From an uncultured Lachnospiraceae bacterium (GTDB lineage: Bacteria; Bacillota; Clostridia; Lachnospirales; Lachnospiraceae): a stretch of DNA of 64,000 nucleotides. The position numbers were made by a program, and so were the translations under genes. Shown here piece by piece: positions 25,149 through 35,254 of the stretch (position 1 is the stretch's first letter; each line of letters opens with the position of its first letter). Location of the stretch: the NCBI GenBank assembly GCA_934394615.1, contig CAKRRJ010000002.1:1-64000 (forward strand). Reading direction: 5' to 3'. Below the pieces are notes generated by a model, which worked only from the letters and a program-made list of their open reading frames with translations, was not told the origin of the DNA and ran no database searches.

Positions 25149-25673
25149 TTATTTTCCCTCATAGATGATTGCGGATTCCACATCGTATCCGGCAAGGCGG
25201 TCACGTCCCTTTAAGCCGGCAAGCTCCATCACGAAACAGAGTTTTACTACTTTTCCGCCCAGCTGCTCAATGAGGCCTACGATTGCCTCTGTGGTTCCGC
25301 CAGTCGCGATTAAGTCATCCACCACAACGACCTTCTGTCCCGGTTTGATCGCATCCTTATGCATCTCGATCTCAGCAGAGCCGTACTCCAGGTCATATTT
25401 TGCGCTCACAGTCTCCCGCGGGAGCTTTCCCTTTTTGCGGATCGGCACAAAGCTCTTATGCTCTGCGTAGGCAACCGGAACGCCAAAGATGAAGCCGCGG
25501 GATTCCGGGCCAACTACTACATCGTAATCCACGTCTTTTAACATCCCGCGGATGCTATCGATAGCGAGTGCAAGGCCGTCTGCGTCCTGAAGGATGGAAG
25601 TAACATCGCGGAAAATAATGCCCGGCTCCGGGAAATCCGGGATACTTACTACATAATCAGCTAAATTCTTCAT
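25149..25673 (-). CDS. apt: Adenine phosphoribosyltransferase
   Basis: 174 residues from the ATG at 25673 with AAGGAGAACC before it. Family marks: IPDFPEPGIIFRDVTSIL, VVGPESRGFIFG, PRETVSAKYDLEYG and the PRPP loop VVVVDDLIATGGTTEA. It converts adenine and PRPP to AMP plus PPi, a purine salvage step in the cytoplasm. It follows the GHL10 gene by 22 bases and precedes ydcF. Confidence 0.96.
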   Translation of the reverse strand: MKNLADYVVSIPDFPEPGIIFRDVTSILQDADGLALAIDSIRGMLKDVDYDVVVGPESRGFIFGVPVAYAEHKSFVPIRKKGKLPRETVSAKYDLEYGSAEIEMHKDAIKPGQKVVVVDDLIATGGTTEAIVGLIEQLGGKVVKLCFVMELAGLKGRDRLAGYDVESAIIYEGK

Positions 25674-25695
25674 ATTGGTTCTCCTTATTTGTTTT

Positions 25696-26961
25696 TTATC
25701 GTAATACATTCATCAGATTGTTTACTTCCTTCTGGCAGTCAGACTCCTGGAAGGAACTGTAAGCGTAAAAGCAGTATCCCGACACTTCCCCGGTCGCGCG
25801 CCCGGCCTCAACCTGGCGGCTTATGATATCGTCGAAGCGCTTCCATTCCGGGATTCCGGTATTATCTTTTGAGTTGCTTCCCGCTTTATACATGGCAAGC
25901 CCGATATAGAGCTTTGCGTTTCCTTTCTTTTTCAGGCTGACCCAGGTTTTTAAATTATTTTCGTAGGCGTAGGGCGCCAGATGTCCGTTCGGAAGCTGGT
26001 GCTCAAATCCCCAGTAGCACTGCGGCATAATGTAATCGATGTAGCCGTCGTGTGACAGCCAGGTGTCCACATCCACAAACAGGCGGGTCTCGCTGCGCAG
26101 ATGATCCACATAGCCCTCCGGGCTCACGCCGAACTGTGCGGATGGCCGGATTGCCTTCACCGCCTGGTACACGCCACGGATCAGCTCATTGACATTTTCC
26201 CGCCGCCACTGCGTGATGGAGAGGCTGCTGCCGGACGCGTCGTATTCCGGCTTGTCGAACCAGCGGTTTGGGTTATTATTGTCCACTTCCGGATAAAAAT
26301 AATCATCAAAATGGATTCCGTCCACCGTGTATTTCTGCACAATTTCCCGCACGCCGTTGATGATCAGCTCCTGCACCTGCGGAATAGACGGGTTTAAGTA
26401 GTACGCGCCATTCTGTTTTAAAACCCAGCGGTCATTGGATGTGTCCGCATCACTCAGCCAGCGCTTGGCCGGGCTCTGGTCCGATACCTGATTCCAGGTA
26501 TTGTGGTAGCCGGTCACACGGTATGGATTGATCCACGCGTGAATCTGCAGCCCCCGGTTATGTGCCTCATTCACAAAGACCGCGAAGGGGTCAAAACCCG
26601 GATTTTTCCCCTGGGTTCCCGTAACAAAACGGGACCACGGAAAATACGACGACGGATACATCGCGTCGGAATCCGCCCGGACATGCACGAATACCGCGTT
26701 CATCTTGAGTTCCACGCAGCGGTCGAGCATCTTGCCCACTTCCCGCTTAAACGATTCCTGATCCGCCGGAAGTTTTTCCCAGTCCAGATAAGAGATCCAC
26801 ACGCCGTGAAGCTCATTGGATCGGATGACCGATGCGGCAGACGCGGCAAACACGCTCATGACGCCCGTCTGAAGCACCATAAGGCACGCCAGGATCAGGC
26901 ATGCCGCCTGTTTTAAAAATATATGGTTTCTGTTTCCTTGTTTTTTCTTTTGTTCCTGCAT
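25696..26961 (-). CDS. Secreted GHL10/DUF187 glycosyl hydrolase-like protein
   Basis: 421 residues. A positively charged start and a hydrophobic stretch ending VFAASAA form a Sec signal. The mature barrel carries ELHGVWISYLDWEKL, AVFVHVRADSDAMYPSSYFPWS, GLQIHAWINPYRV, VDGIHFDDYFYP and YIDYIMPQCYWGFE, typical of GHL10. The Asp residues in GIHFDDYFYP are the expected active-site region. Substrate unknown; a cell-wall or extracellular glycan is likely. It has its own promoter and probably leads the transcript through apt and ydcF. Confidence 0.88.
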   Translation of the reverse strand: MQEQKKKQGNRNHIFLKQAACLILACLMVLQTGVMSVFAASAASVIRSNELHGVWISYLDWEKLPADQESFKREVGKMLDRCVELKMNAVFVHVRADSDAMYPSSYFPWSRFVTGTQGKNPGFDPFAVFVNEAHNRGLQIHAWINPYRVTGYHNTWNQVSDQSPAKRWLSDADTSNDRWVLKQNGAYYLNPSIPQVQELIINGVREIVQKYTVDGIHFDDYFYPEVDNNNPNRWFDKPEYDASGSSLSITQWRRENVNELIRGVYQAVKAIRPSAQFGVSPEGYVDHLRSETRLFVDVDTWLSHDGYIDYIMPQCYWGFEHQLPNGHLAPYAYENNLKTWVSLKKKGNAKLYIGLAMYKAGSNSKDNTGIPEWKRFDDIISRQVEAGRATGEVSGYCFYAYSSFQESDCQKEVNNLMNVLR

Positions 26962-27015
26962 TCCAGTTCCTCCCGGATGTCAGCGTTCCCAGTCATTGCC
27001 ATTTTATTTATGGAT

Positions 27016-27044
27016 AGTATAGCAGAGGCGGCACCAAAGAACAA
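27016..27044 (-). promoter_or_regulatory. Promoter of the GHL10 gene
   Basis: On the minus strand TTGTTC (27044-27039), 17 bases, TATACT (27021-27016), about 55 bases ahead of the start codon. Confidence 0.65.
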
Positions 27045-27067
27045 CTGCACAAATCATAAATGATTTT

Positions 27068-28318
27068 TTAAGAAAGGAGAAATTCCGCAAGCACCACATT
27101 GCTCACATCGATTCCAAGCTCCGTCAGACGCACCATGGGCATGTCCACTTCGATCAGGCCCTGCTTTTCCAGCTTTTTGAGAACGTCTCCATACACGTTC
27201 CACATATTCTGGCCAAAGTGGTCCATAAACTCACTTCCAGACACACCCTCCATACGGCGCAGGCCCACAAACATGAACTCTTCCATCTTCTCATCCAGGG
27301 TCAGCTCTTCAATGTCGCGCGCTGCCGCTCCGCCCTCATAGAGATCTAAGGACAGGTATTCCTGCAAATCCTCCGTATTGTGGTAGCGGTAGCCGTACGT
27401 GTAGGAAGACGCGCCAAGTCCCAGCCCAAGATACTCCACGCCGGTCCAGTAACCATTGTTGTGGCGGCACTCGTATCCTTTTTTCGCGTAGTTGGAAATC
27501 TCGTAACGGTGGTAACCGTGTGACTCCATCATCGCTTTTGTGAGATGATACATCGCGCGGTCCGTATCCTCGTCCGGAAGGTCCGGGAGTGTCATGACAG
27601 CAGCCCGGGCAGCAACCTCCGCGGCCGTCTGCTTTCTGCCTGCCTCAGCCGGAGTTCTCTCCTGTTCCGTGTTTCTCTTTTCCGGTTTCTGTTTTTCTCC
27701 GAACCGCTCGTAAAACGGCGTTCCCTCCTCAATAATGAGACTGTACGCCGAAATATGCTCCGGCTTTAACATCATGACTTTCTTCAGCGTACTCTTCCAG
27801 GAATGTACATCCTGCCCCGGCAGTGCCGACATCAGATCCACATTGATATTCTTAAACCCAGCCTGTCTCGCGCGCTGAAAGCTCTTCAGGAAGGAATCGT
27901 AGGAATGGATCCGCCCGAGGTATTTCAGTTCCTTATCGTCCGCAGACTGCAGGCCAATACTTAAGCGGTTCACGCCGCTCTGGCGGTATACCTCCAGCTT
28001 TTCCATGGTGAGCGTGCCCGGGTTCGCCTCTATGGTCACCTCAGCATCCGGAGAGATGTCGAAGTTCTCGGAAAGCGTCGCGAACAGCTCCATGACCAGG
28101 TCTGCCGGAAGAATCGACGGAGTACCGCCACCCACAAAAATCGTGGAGACACGGTACTCCTGAAAATTCGGACCCTGACCACAGATCTCTTCGATCAGCT
28201 TGTCCATATATTCCCGGTACACCCGCTCCGGCGCCGCGAACGACAGAAAGTCGCAATAGGCGCACTTGCGGGCACAGAACGGGATATGAATATAAAGTTC
28301 CAGTTCTCGTTTACTCAT
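27068..28318 (-). CDS. hemW: HemW-type radical SAM protein
   Basis: 416 residues. The radical SAM cluster CARKCAYC (C15, C19, C22) is followed by [17 protein letters not shown] and [11 protein letters not shown], then the C-terminal HemN-like domain. The pattern fits HemW, a heme chaperone once annotated as oxygen-independent coproporphyrinogen oxidase. A charged insertion of about 45 residues around 205-250 ([17 protein letters not shown]) is unusual. The start overlaps the lepA stop by eight bases, the standard lepA-hemW arrangement. Confidence 0.92.
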   Translation of the reverse strand: MSKRELELYIHIPFCARKCAYCDFLSFAAPERVYREYMDKLIEEICGQGPNFQEYRVSTIFVGGGTPSILPADLVMELFATLSENFDISPDAEVTIEANPGTLTMEKLEVYRQSGVNRLSIGLQSADDKELKYLGRIHSYDSFLKSFQRARQAGFKNINVDLMSALPGQDVHSWKSTLKKVMMLKPEHISAYSLIIEEGTPFYERFGEKQKPEKRNTEQERTPAEAGRKQTAAEVAARAAVMTLPDLPDEDTDRAMYHLTKAMMESHGYHRYEISNYAKKGYECRHNNGYWTGVEYLGLGLGASSYTYGYRYHNTEDLQEYLSLDLYEGGAAARDIEELTLDEKMEEFMFVGLRRMEGVSGSEFMDHFGQNMWNVYGDVLKKLEKQGLIEVDMPMVRLTELGIDVSNVVLAEFLLS

Positions 28319-30125
28319 CGTCTAATTTCAGAACACTCATAAATGCCTTCTGCGGGATCTCTACATTGCCCACCTGACGCATTCGTTTCTTTCCTTCTTT
28401 CTGCTTTTCCAGGAGCTTCTTCTTACGGGAGATATCACCGCCGTAGCACTTCGCGAGGACATCCTTGCGCATTGCCTTTACCGTCTCACGGGCAATGATC
28501 TTGCCGCCGACAGCCGCCTGGATCGGGATTTCAAACAGATGGCGCGGAATCTCTTCCTTTAACTTCTCGCACATCTTTCTGCCGCGCTCGTAAGCGGAAT
28601 CCGCGTGCACGATGAAGGAGAGCGCATCCACCTCTTCCTTGTTGATGAGGATATCCAGCTTCACAAGCTCGGAAGTCTCGTAGCCCTTCATGTCATAGTC
28701 AAAGGAAGCGTAACCTCTGGAACGGGACTTTAACGCATCGAAGAAGTCGTAGATGATCTCATTTAACGGCAGATCATATTTTAAGAGTGCTCTCGTCTCC
28801 TCAATGTACTCCATGCCGTGGTAAACGCCGCGGCGCTCCTGGCACAGCGTCATGATCGCGCCGACAAACTCCGTCGTTACCATGATCTCCGCACTCACGA
28901 TTGGCTCCTCCATGTACTCGATCTCCGTCGGGTCCGGAAGGTTAGACGGGTTGGTCAGCTCGATCATCTCGCCATTTTTCTTATGGACACGGTATACAAC
29001 GCCCGGCGCTGTGGTAACGAGATCCAGGTTGTACTCACGCTCCAGGCGCTCCTGGATGATCTCCAGATGCAGAAGGCCCAGGAATCCGCAGCGGAAGCCA
29101 AAGCCCAGCGCAATGGAAGTCTCCGGCTCAAAGTACAGGGACGCGTCGTTTAACTGGAGTTTTTCCAGCGCATCGCGCAGGTCGTTGTACTTTGCGCCGT
29201 CTGCCGGGTACAGGCCGCAGTAAACCATGGAGGTTACTTTCTTGTATCCAGGAAGCGGCTCTGCGCACGGACGTGCCGCATCGGTAATGGTATCGCCCAC
29301 ACGGGTATCTTTCACGTTCTTGATGCTGGCTGTGATGTAGCCAACCATGCCGGCACTCAGCTCATCGCACGGAATGAACTGGCCTGCTCCAAAGTAACCT
29401 ACCTCAACGACTTCTTCCTCAGCTCCGGTTGCCATCATGCGGATGCGGGTTCCTTTCTTCACGGTTCCCTCTTTGATACGGCAGAATACGATAACACCTT
29501 TGTACGGGTCGTACAGGGAATCGAAGATGAGGGCCTGCAGCGGTGCCTCCGGGTCTCCGACCGGTGCCGGAACCTTGTGTACGATCGCCTCCAGCACATC
29601 CTCCACGTTCAGTCCGGTCTTTGCGGAGATACGCGGCGCGTCATGCGCCTCAATGCCGATCACATCTTCGATCTCATCCGCAACCCAGTCCGGGCGCGCG
29701 CTCGGCAGATCGATCTTGTTGATGACTGGGAATACATCCAGGTCGTGATCGAGTGCCAGATACACGTTCGCAAGCGTCTGTGCCTCAATGCCCTGTGCCG
29801 CGTCCACAACCAGGATTGCTCCATCGCAGGCTGCCAGGCTTCGGGAAACCTCGTAATTGAAATCGACGTGTCCAGGAGTGTCGATCAGGTTAAAAATGTA
29901 TTCCTCTCCATCTTTCGCGCGGTAAACCGTGCGGACAGCCTGGGATTTGATGGTGATGCCGCGCTCCCGCTCCAGGTCCATATTGTCGAGCACCTGTGCC
30001 TGCATCTCACGGCTGGTGAGAAGACCGGTCATCTCGATGATGCGGTCCGCCAGCGTGGATTTGCCGTGGTCGATGTGGGCAATGATACAGAAGTTTCGGA
30101 TCTTGCTTTGGTCCATTGATGCCAT
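28311..30125 (-). CDS. lepA: Elongation factor 4
   Basis: 604 residues from the ATG at 30125, preceded by GGAGGAAA. G domain: [13 protein letters not shown] (G1), DTPGHVDF (G3), NKIDLPSA (G4). EF-G-like domains II, III and V follow, and then the LepA-specific tail with [21 protein letters not shown]. It is a ribosome GTPase that acts in initiation or back-translocation. It forms one unit with hemW. Confidence 0.96.
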   Translation of the reverse strand: MASMDQSKIRNFCIIAHIDHGKSTLADRIIEMTGLLTSREMQAQVLDNMDLERERGITIKSQAVRTVYRAKDGEEYIFNLIDTPGHVDFNYEVSRSLAACDGAILVVDAAQGIEAQTLANVYLALDHDLDVFPVINKIDLPSARPDWVADEIEDVIGIEAHDAPRISAKTGLNVEDVLEAIVHKVPAPVGDPEAPLQALIFDSLYDPYKGVIVFCRIKEGTVKKGTRIRMMATGAEEEVVEVGYFGAGQFIPCDELSAGMVGYITASIKNVKDTRVGDTITDAARPCAEPLPGYKKVTSMVYCGLYPADGAKYNDLRDALEKLQLNDASLYFEPETSIALGFGFRCGFLGLLHLEIIQERLEREYNLDLVTTAPGVVYRVHKKNGEMIELTNPSNLPDPTEIEYMEEPIVSAEIMVTTEFVGAIMTLCQERRGVYHGMEYIEETRALLKYDLPLNEIIYDFFDALKSRSRGYASFDYDMKGYETSELVKLDILINKEEVDALSFIVHADSAYERGRKMCEKLKEEIPRHLFEIPIQAAVGGKIIARETVKAMRKDVLAKCYGGDISRKKKLLEKQKEGKKRMRQVGNVEIPQKAFMSVLKLDDE

Positions 30126-30187
30126 GTATTTATTTCCTCCAATAACGTATAGGGTCTGTTTTGTCAATTTACTATGATATCATTTTT

Positions 30188-31339
30188 TCAGTCTCCTTGC
30201 AAGACTGTATCCAGGACTCCGGCAAGCAGGTCCATGGCATTGCGGGCCTCCTCCGAGGTATTGGTCTGCGCGCCTGCCTCGATCAGGGCAGATCTGCCCC
30301 GCAGGTGAAGGTTGTAGCGCAAGCCCTTTAAGTAGATCTTTCTGGTAAAACCCGGATACCGCGCGCATGCCATCTGCAGCTGAAAGCAGAACGCCAGATT
30401 CTCCTCCAGGTTCGGATTTGGCAGATAGGCGATCTCGCCCTCCGGCGTGCGGCTCATACCCTGAAAAAACATGATCTTTGCCGTTGGTTTTCCCTCTATC
30501 TCCTGCACCAGGCGCATGGAATCTGCCACACCGTCCCGGTGCAGGTCCACGATTGCCTCAATGGACGGATGCTCCTGCAGGATGCCCTGGATGCCCTCCA
30601 GCGCATAGGTGTAGGCGCGGCTCCGCTCCAGTTTTCCCTCTTTCATATCGTACGCTGTAGTATCATGGATCACGTTCCAGCCGCGCTGCCTTAAAAGCTC
30701 CGCCAGGTATGTTCCCATTCCGGTCACCGTCGCGTCCGGGTGCTCCGGCCCGTAATCGGCATAAGCTTCGGTGGCGTGGGTATGGTAGATCAGAATCTGC
30801 GGCACGGATGGATTCTTTTCCAGGCGGACATCCGTTCCGAGAAGCTTTTCTGCTCTCATGAGGCTGCGGTCCGCCGTGGTGGACGCGTGGACGCTGAAAT
30901 AATGTTTCATCAGATAGTCATAGTCCTGAAGGCGGGCAAGTGCCTCTGCGGCTGCTGTGACATTTTCCGTCCCAGGCCCGGCTCCTGCGCCTTCCGCAGC
31001 CTGCGTGTTTTCCATTTCTGCATCAGGCTCCGCTCCTGCCTGCCCTAAAACCTCCCATCCTGTCCCCGCCGTATTCCCCCCCGCAGCTGCTGTTCCAGAC
31101 CTCCGGATTTCAGCTCCGCCCTGCTCCGAAACATTCCCGCCCGCATCCGGTTCCTCCGCATACGAAAACAGGTATCCGTACCGCTCGTACGCATACCTGT
31201 AATTTTCGTAAACCGCATAGGATGGGTCCCGGCGCAGCGGCTCCCTCCATGTGACCGCCATGCCCGGATACCTCAGCTGTAAAAATGCCGCCAGGAGCCC
31301 CTGGATGATCCACGCTGCCGGATTACTCAAAACGGACAA
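30188..31339 (-). CDS. spoIIP: Stage II sporulation protein P
   Basis: About 383 residues if the TTG at 31339 is used; a second TTG at 31330 is better spaced from AAAGGAA and would remove three residues. An N-terminal membrane stretch, then a long low-complexity linker (about residues 70-135, rich in Ala, Gly and Glu), then the amidase domain with [34 protein letters not shown] and [14 protein letters not shown]. SpoIIP cuts peptidoglycan during engulfment. The start overlaps the last 17 bases of sigE, whereas in most Clostridia it follows gpr. Confidence 0.9.
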   Translation of the reverse strand: MSVLSNPAAWIIQGLLAAFLQLRYPGMAVTWREPLRRDPSYAVYENYRYAYERYGYLFSYAEEPDAGGNVSEQGGAEIRRSGTAAAGGNTAGTGWEVLGQAGAEPDAEMENTQAAEGAGAGPGTENVTAAAEALARLQDYDYLMKHYFSVHASTTADRSLMRAEKLLGTDVRLEKNPSVPQILIYHTHATEAYADYGPEHPDATVTGMGTYLAELLRQRGWNVIHDTTAYDMKEGKLERSRAYTYALEGIQGILQEHPSIEAIVDLHRDGVADSMRLVQEIEGKPTAKIMFFQGMSRTPEGEIAYLPNPNLEENLAFCFQLQMACARYPGFTRKIYLKGLRYNLHLRGRSALIEAGAQTNTSEEARNAMDLLAGVLDTVLQGD

Positions 31340-32063
31340 TTTCCTTTTTCAGCCGCTTCATGATTTTCTTCTCCAGACGGGAAATGTAGGACTGGGAAAT
31401 CCCAAGGCGGTCTGCCACCTCTTTCTGGGTCATCTCCTCGCCATCCGCGTCTTTCAGGCCATAGCGGAGTTCCACGATGGTCTTCTCCCTTGGGCTCAGG
31501 CGTTCGATCGCGGACTTTAGCAGCTGACGCTCCGTTTCATCCTCCAGCCCCCGGTAGATCACATCATCATCGGTTCCGAGGATATCCGAGAGCAGAAGCT
31601 CATTTCCATCCCAGTCTACATTCAGCGGCTCATCGATCGATACCTCCGCACGGATCTTGCTGCTGCGGCGCAGATACATAAGGATCTCATTCTCGATGCA
31701 GCGGGACGCATAAGTCGCCAGCTTGATATTCTTATCCGGGTCAAACGTGTTGATTGCCTTAATCAGTCCAATGGTCCCGATGGAGATCAGGTCCTCCACA
31801 CCGACCGCTGTATTATCAAACTTCTTTGCTATGTACACCACCAGACGCAGGTTATGTTCGATAAGAAGTGATCTTGCCTCCTTCTCGTTCTCTGTACCGA
31901 GACGCGCGATCATCTCCGCCTCTTTTTTGCTCTCCAGCGGCGGCGGCAGGATATCTGCTCCCCCGATATAATGGACTTCCCCCTTCTTCTGCCACAGCAT
32001 TGTGGTAAATGAAGGAACTGCTTTAAACTGAAACCGGTTTGGTACTGAAACTTTTACAATCAC
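31323..32063 (-). CDS. sigE: Sporulation sigma factor SigE (pro-form)
   Basis: 246 residues. The N-terminal pro-stretch (about 1-30) is followed by sigma region 2 ([40 protein letters not shown]) and region 4 ([37 protein letters not shown]). SigE controls the mother cell programme after asymmetric division and is activated by SpoIIGA cleavage. It follows spoIIGA by 24 bases in the usual order. sigG, its common downstream neighbour, is absent. Confidence 0.96.
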   Translation of the reverse strand: MIVKVSVPNRFQFKAVPSFTTMLWQKKGEVHYIGGADILPPPLESKKEAEMIARLGTENEKEARSLLIEHNLRLVVYIAKKFDNTAVGVEDLISIGTIGLIKAINTFDPDKNIKLATYASRCIENEILMYLRRSSKIRAEVSIDEPLNVDWDGNELLLSDILGTDDDVIYRGLEDETERQLLKSAIERLSPREKTIVELRYGLKDADGEEMTQKEVADRLGISQSYISRLEKKIMKRLKKEIVRFE

Positions 32064-32087
32064 TTTTCCATCCTCCAGGCTCTTCTA

Positions 32088-32918
32088 TTATCGTTCTCCA
32101 TGCAGAAGCATTTCGTATTCATGCCGCGGTGACAGCGTTGTCTGGCTAAACGCGACCCATGGCCGCTCCAGAATGCAGACCAGCCTGCCCTCCTGCCGTA
32201 CTTCCATCCGGTCCATCCTTACTGCCATCAGAATGCCGTGTTCCTTCCCGACACTGGAAAACGGAACCACAACCATGCCGGCTGGTTCCCCGCATAGGTC
32301 TTTTCCAGTCTCTGCATCCAGCACATGTACCGGCTGGTGTCCGTACGGCTCATACAGCTGGTTTCCCGTATCCATAAGCGCCCGTACCTGTTTTTTTCTT
32401 CCCTGATAGGAAAGCGTCACTTCATAGAACGCACTGCGAAGCACGGCGCTTCGGCGGAACTTTCGGAAAGCTGCCGAAAGAAGCACACACCCAAGCAGAA
32501 ATACAGGCACAACGTATGCCGCCGGAACGTACCCTGCGCGGGATGCCATTCCAGTACGTTCTGTCCCGGCGTCATCCAAAAACATGCCGGAACAAAGAAG
32601 AATCCCCCCGCACAGAAGCGCTGCCATCCACAAAAGGATCAGGCGCCGGAAAAACTCTGCCCTTCCACATGCGCCAAACGCGGTCCGAAGCATCAGAACC
32701 GGCGGCAGAAACACCCACAGAATCATGCGTGGCAGAAAGGAAATCGCCGGAAACAGAATCACCCCACAGGCCGATCCTGCTCCCAGAACAGCTCCCGCAA
32801 GAAGCCTTCCTTTCCTGCATCCGCCAGGCAGCGCCGCCTGCTTTACCAGGACCAGCAAAGCAAAGTCTGCAGCCAGATTCACCAGAAAGAACAGATCCAG
32901 ATACAATGTCACCGTCAT
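32088..32918 (-). CDS. spoIIGA: Sigma-E processing protease SpoIIGA
   Basis: 276 residues. Five hydrophobic segments (about 1-150) form the membrane domain. The soluble half has the aspartic protease motif ALMDTGNQLYEPYG, whose Asp is catalytic in the family, and a late GMVVVPFSSVG. It senses septum formation and cuts pro-SigE. GGGAGGA precedes the start. Transcription is probably from the long-spacer promoter at 32948-32980. Confidence 0.93.
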   Translation of the reverse strand: MTVTLYLDLFFLVNLAADFALLVLVKQAALPGGCRKGRLLAGAVLGAGSACGVILFPAISFLPRMILWVFLPPVLMLRTAFGACGRAEFFRRLILLWMAALLCGGILLCSGMFLDDAGTERTGMASRAGYVPAAYVVPVFLLGCVLLSAAFRKFRRSAVLRSAFYEVTLSYQGRKKQVRALMDTGNQLYEPYGHQPVHVLDAETGKDLCGEPAGMVVVPFSSVGKEHGILMAVRMDRMEVRQEGRLVCILERPWVAFSQTTLSPRHEYEMLLHGER

Positions 32919-32947
32919 ATGCTTTTGTCCTCCCTGACGATACAGCC

Positions 32948-32981
32948 ATTATAATGATTCTCAGGGAAAAATTTTGTCAAA
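32948..32981 (-). promoter_or_regulatory. spoIIG-type promoter with 0A box
   Basis: On the minus strand TTGACA (32980-32975) and TATAAT (32953-32948) are 21 bases apart, too far for unaided sigma-A. TTTGTCAAA (32973-32981, plus strand) overlaps the -35 and fits the Spo0A box TTTGTCRAA. The B. subtilis spoIIG promoter has the same design: a 22-base spacer and Spo0A bound at the -35. Confidence 0.8.
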
Positions 32982-33010
32982 CGGATGACGCAGATCCTCA
33001 TTTTTGAACG

Positions 33011-33047
33011 ACAAAAAAAGACAGAAAACCGAATCTGGTTTTCTGCC
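33011..33047 (-). terminator. ftsZ terminator
   Basis: On the minus strand GGCAGAAAACC pairs with GGTTTTCTGTC around AGATTC and is followed by TTTTTTTG. It separates ftsZ from the spoIIG promoter. Confidence 0.88.
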
Positions 33048-33102
33048 TTTTGTCGTTTTTCCTGTTCTTTTGTCTGCGTCCTGCCTCAGAAGCGTTCTGA
33101 AC

Positions 33103-34350
33103 TTAGCGTTTGTTCTTTAAGAAGTCCGGAATGTTGATCTGGGTCTGGTTTAACGGACGGTAGGAGCCCTGGCTCGAAGCTGCGCTCTGTGCCGGAGCTG
33201 CACTCGGTGCTGCCTGCTGCGGTACTGTCTTCACAACCGGAGCCTGTGCGTGAAGCTGCGGTGCTGCCTTCGGAGCAGTTGCGCTTGCCTCAGCTGCTGC
33301 GGTGCTGCGAAGCGGCTGGCTGTTTAAGTTTAAGCCAGACGGCATTTTCGGCTTGAAGTTTCCGAACTCTGCCATTGCCTTATTTACCGGAGTCTGAGCC
33401 TGTGCGTCCAGACCGGTTGCGATTACGGTGATGGTAGCCTCATCCTGTGCGTTCTCATCGTACATAGCACCGAAGATGATGTTTGCGTCATCTCCAGCCA
33501 GCTCCTGTACATAGCTTGCTGCCTCGTTTGCCTCGATCAGGCTGATATCGCCGGAAATGTTGATGATAACGTGGGTAGCGCCCTCGATGGTAGTCTCTAA
33601 CAGCGGGCTTGCTACTGCCTGCTTTACAGCCTCAACTGCCTTGTCGTCGCCCTTGGCATGTCCGATACCGATGTGTGCGATGCCCTTGTCGGTCATGACA
33701 GTCTGAACATCTGCGAAGTCAAGGTTGATCAGGCCCGGTACGTTGATCAGGTCGGTAATCCCCTGAACTGCCTGCTGCAGTACTTCATCTGCTTTCTTGA
33801 ATGCATCCGGCATGGTGGTTCTGCGGTCAACGATCTCAAGAAGTTTGTCGTTCGGGATTACGATAAGGGTATCGACACTTGCCTTTAAGTTCTCGATGCC
33901 TGCCAGCGCATTGTTCATACGGGTCTTGCCCTCAAAACGGAACGGCTTGGTTACAACACCGACAGTCAGGATGCCCATGTCTTTTGCGATCTTCGCGATG
34001 ACCGGAGCTGCGCCGGTACCGGTACCGCCGCCCATACCACAGGTAACGAATACCATATCTGCGCCCTTAACAGCCTGCGCGATTTCCTCGGAACTCTCCT
34101 CTGCTGCCTTCTGTCCAGCTTCCGGCTTTGCGCCTGCGCCAAGACCCTTGGTCAGCTTCTCGCCGATCTGCATAGCGGTCGGAGCTTTGCAGAACTGCAG
34201 TGCCTGCTTATCTGTGTTGATGCCGATGAACTCCACACCTGCAATGTCCTCGTCTACCATGCGGTTTACTGCATTGTTTCCGGCACCGCCGACACCGATC
34301 ACAACGATCTTTGCGGAGTTTTCCGCTTCATTTATCTTAATCTCTAACAA
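33103..34350 (-). CDS. ftsZ: Cell division protein FtsZ
   Basis: 415 residues. The start is TTG at 34350 with AAGGAGG seven bases before it; no better codon is nearby. GTP-binding marks: [28 protein letters not shown] (tubulin signature) and [11 protein letters not shown]. The variable linker (about 330-405, Ala/Gln rich) ends in the conserved tail peptide [10 protein letters not shown] that binds FtsA or SepF. It polymerises into the Z ring. It has its own promoter and terminator between the division cluster and spoIIGA. Confidence 0.97.
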   Translation of the reverse strand: MLEIKINEAENSAKIVVIGVGGAGNNAVNRMVDEDIAGVEFIGINTDKQALQFCKAPTAMQIGEKLTKGLGAGAKPEAGQKAAEESSEEIAQAVKGADMVFVTCGMGGGTGTGAAPVIAKIAKDMGILTVGVVTKPFRFEGKTRMNNALAGIENLKASVDTLIVIPNDKLLEIVDRRTTMPDAFKKADEVLQQAVQGITDLINVPGLINLDFADVQTVMTDKGIAHIGIGHAKGDDKAVEAVKQAVASPLLETTIEGATHVIINISGDISLIEANEAASYVQELAGDDANIIFGAMYDENAQDEATITVIATGLDAQAQTPVNKAMAEFGNFKPKMPSGLNLNSQPLRSTAAAEASATAPKAAPQLHAQAPVVKTVPQQAAPSAAPAQSAASSQGSYRPLNQTQINIPDFLKNKR

Positions 34351-34381
34351 GATGATTCCTCCTTAACTTCCTTCATTGGCC

Positions 34382-34402
34382 TTTTGTAACAGTTTTGTAA
34401 CA
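34382..34402. repeat. Direct repeat in ftsZ leader
   Basis: TTTTGTAACA occurs at 34382-34391 and 34393-34402, an 11-base period (one helical turn). It lies between the promoter and the ribosome site. A regulator site is possible but unproven. Confidence 0.35.
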
Positions 34403-34428
34403 TTATTTCAAAAAACAGTCTATATAAT

Positions 34429-34457
34429 ACTATAGGTGATTTCCCTGAAAATATCAA
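34429..34457 (-). promoter_or_regulatory. ftsZ promoter
   Basis: On the minus strand TTGATA (34457-34452), 17 bases, TATAGT (34434-34429), about 80 bases before the TTG start. Confidence 0.65.
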
Positions 34458-34507
34458 CCGTTTTTTTCTCAAAACAATCGTTTTTGGTGACTGTTCACAA
34501 ACCAGAA

Positions 34508-35233
34508 TCACGTCCGGGGCTTGAATGTATACATGGCGTTCGTATTGCTCTCATCGTATGTATCCAGATACAGCGTTCCGCTCCGTCCCTCCAGCTGCGG
34601 GAGCATGTCCCCGAGCTCCGCGATCTTTCCATTCAGGCTGTCGTTGCTTCCTAAAATGACCTCAATATCTCCCATATAGAGCGTGGCCTCCCCCAGCGTG
34701 CTGTACTGGATCTTGTCCACACGCAGCCCGTAGATGGAGAGAATCTGGGTCAGGTTCAGGATCTCCTCAAAGATCCGGTCGCTTTCTACCGGAAGTTTCT
34801 GATAAAGGACGATATGACCGAATTTCAGACCGGTGATCCACGGAATTCCCGGAAGCTTCTGGTTCGCGCTCTCCACGATAATACCGTCCTTATCAAAATA
34901 CATATAGCTGCTCATGTACGACACATAGCCGACCACGCTCTTTTCGTACACAATGACCTCTACTTTTACCGGACTTTTGAACACGATCTTGTAATCCTCC
35001 ACAAACGGAATCTTCTCGTGTTTGCCAAAGCGGTCCCGCAGATAGCAGAATACGCTGTTCCGGCTCACGCTGTCCGGAAAGAGAATGTCCGTCAGCTGTT
35101 CCTCTGTATATTTTTCATTTCCGGTAAACTTCACTTCCCGGATCTTTACCGCCCACACGGCCGCCGCCAAAAGCAGCAGGATTACCGCCATGACTATGAT
35201 GACTGCCCGTTTTCCCGCAGTTCCTTTTTCCAT
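34508..35233 (-). CDS. ftsQ: Division protein FtsQ/DivIB
   Basis: 241 residues. A short cytoplasmic start, one membrane helix (about 9-27), a POTRA-type region beginning IREVKFTGNEKYTEEQLTDIL, then the beta domain with SPVKVEVIVYEKSVVGYV and YFDKDGIIVES. It joins FtsL and the transpeptidase FtsI/FtsW complex at the septum. It follows murA by 21 bases and precedes ftsZ; ftsA, often between, is missing. Confidence 0.9.
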   Translation of the reverse strand: MEKGTAGKRAVIIVMAVILLLLAAAVWAVKIREVKFTGNEKYTEEQLTDILFPDSVSRNSVFCYLRDRFGKHEKIPFVEDYKIVFKSPVKVEVIVYEKSVVGYVSYMSSYMYFDKDGIIVESANQKLPGIPWITGLKFGHIVLYQKLPVESDRIFEEILNLTQILSIYGLRVDKIQYSTLGEATLYMGDIEVILGSNDSLNGKIAELGDMLPQLEGRSGTLYLDTYDESNTNAMYTFKPRT

Positions 35234-35254
35234 CTGTTTTCTGTCTCCTATATG

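Noticed and set aside
30126-30187. TTGACA upstream of lepA as a promoter
   Set aside because: The only -10-like partner at 17 bases (TATTGG) would put the start on the ribosome site; TATACG is only 10 bases away.
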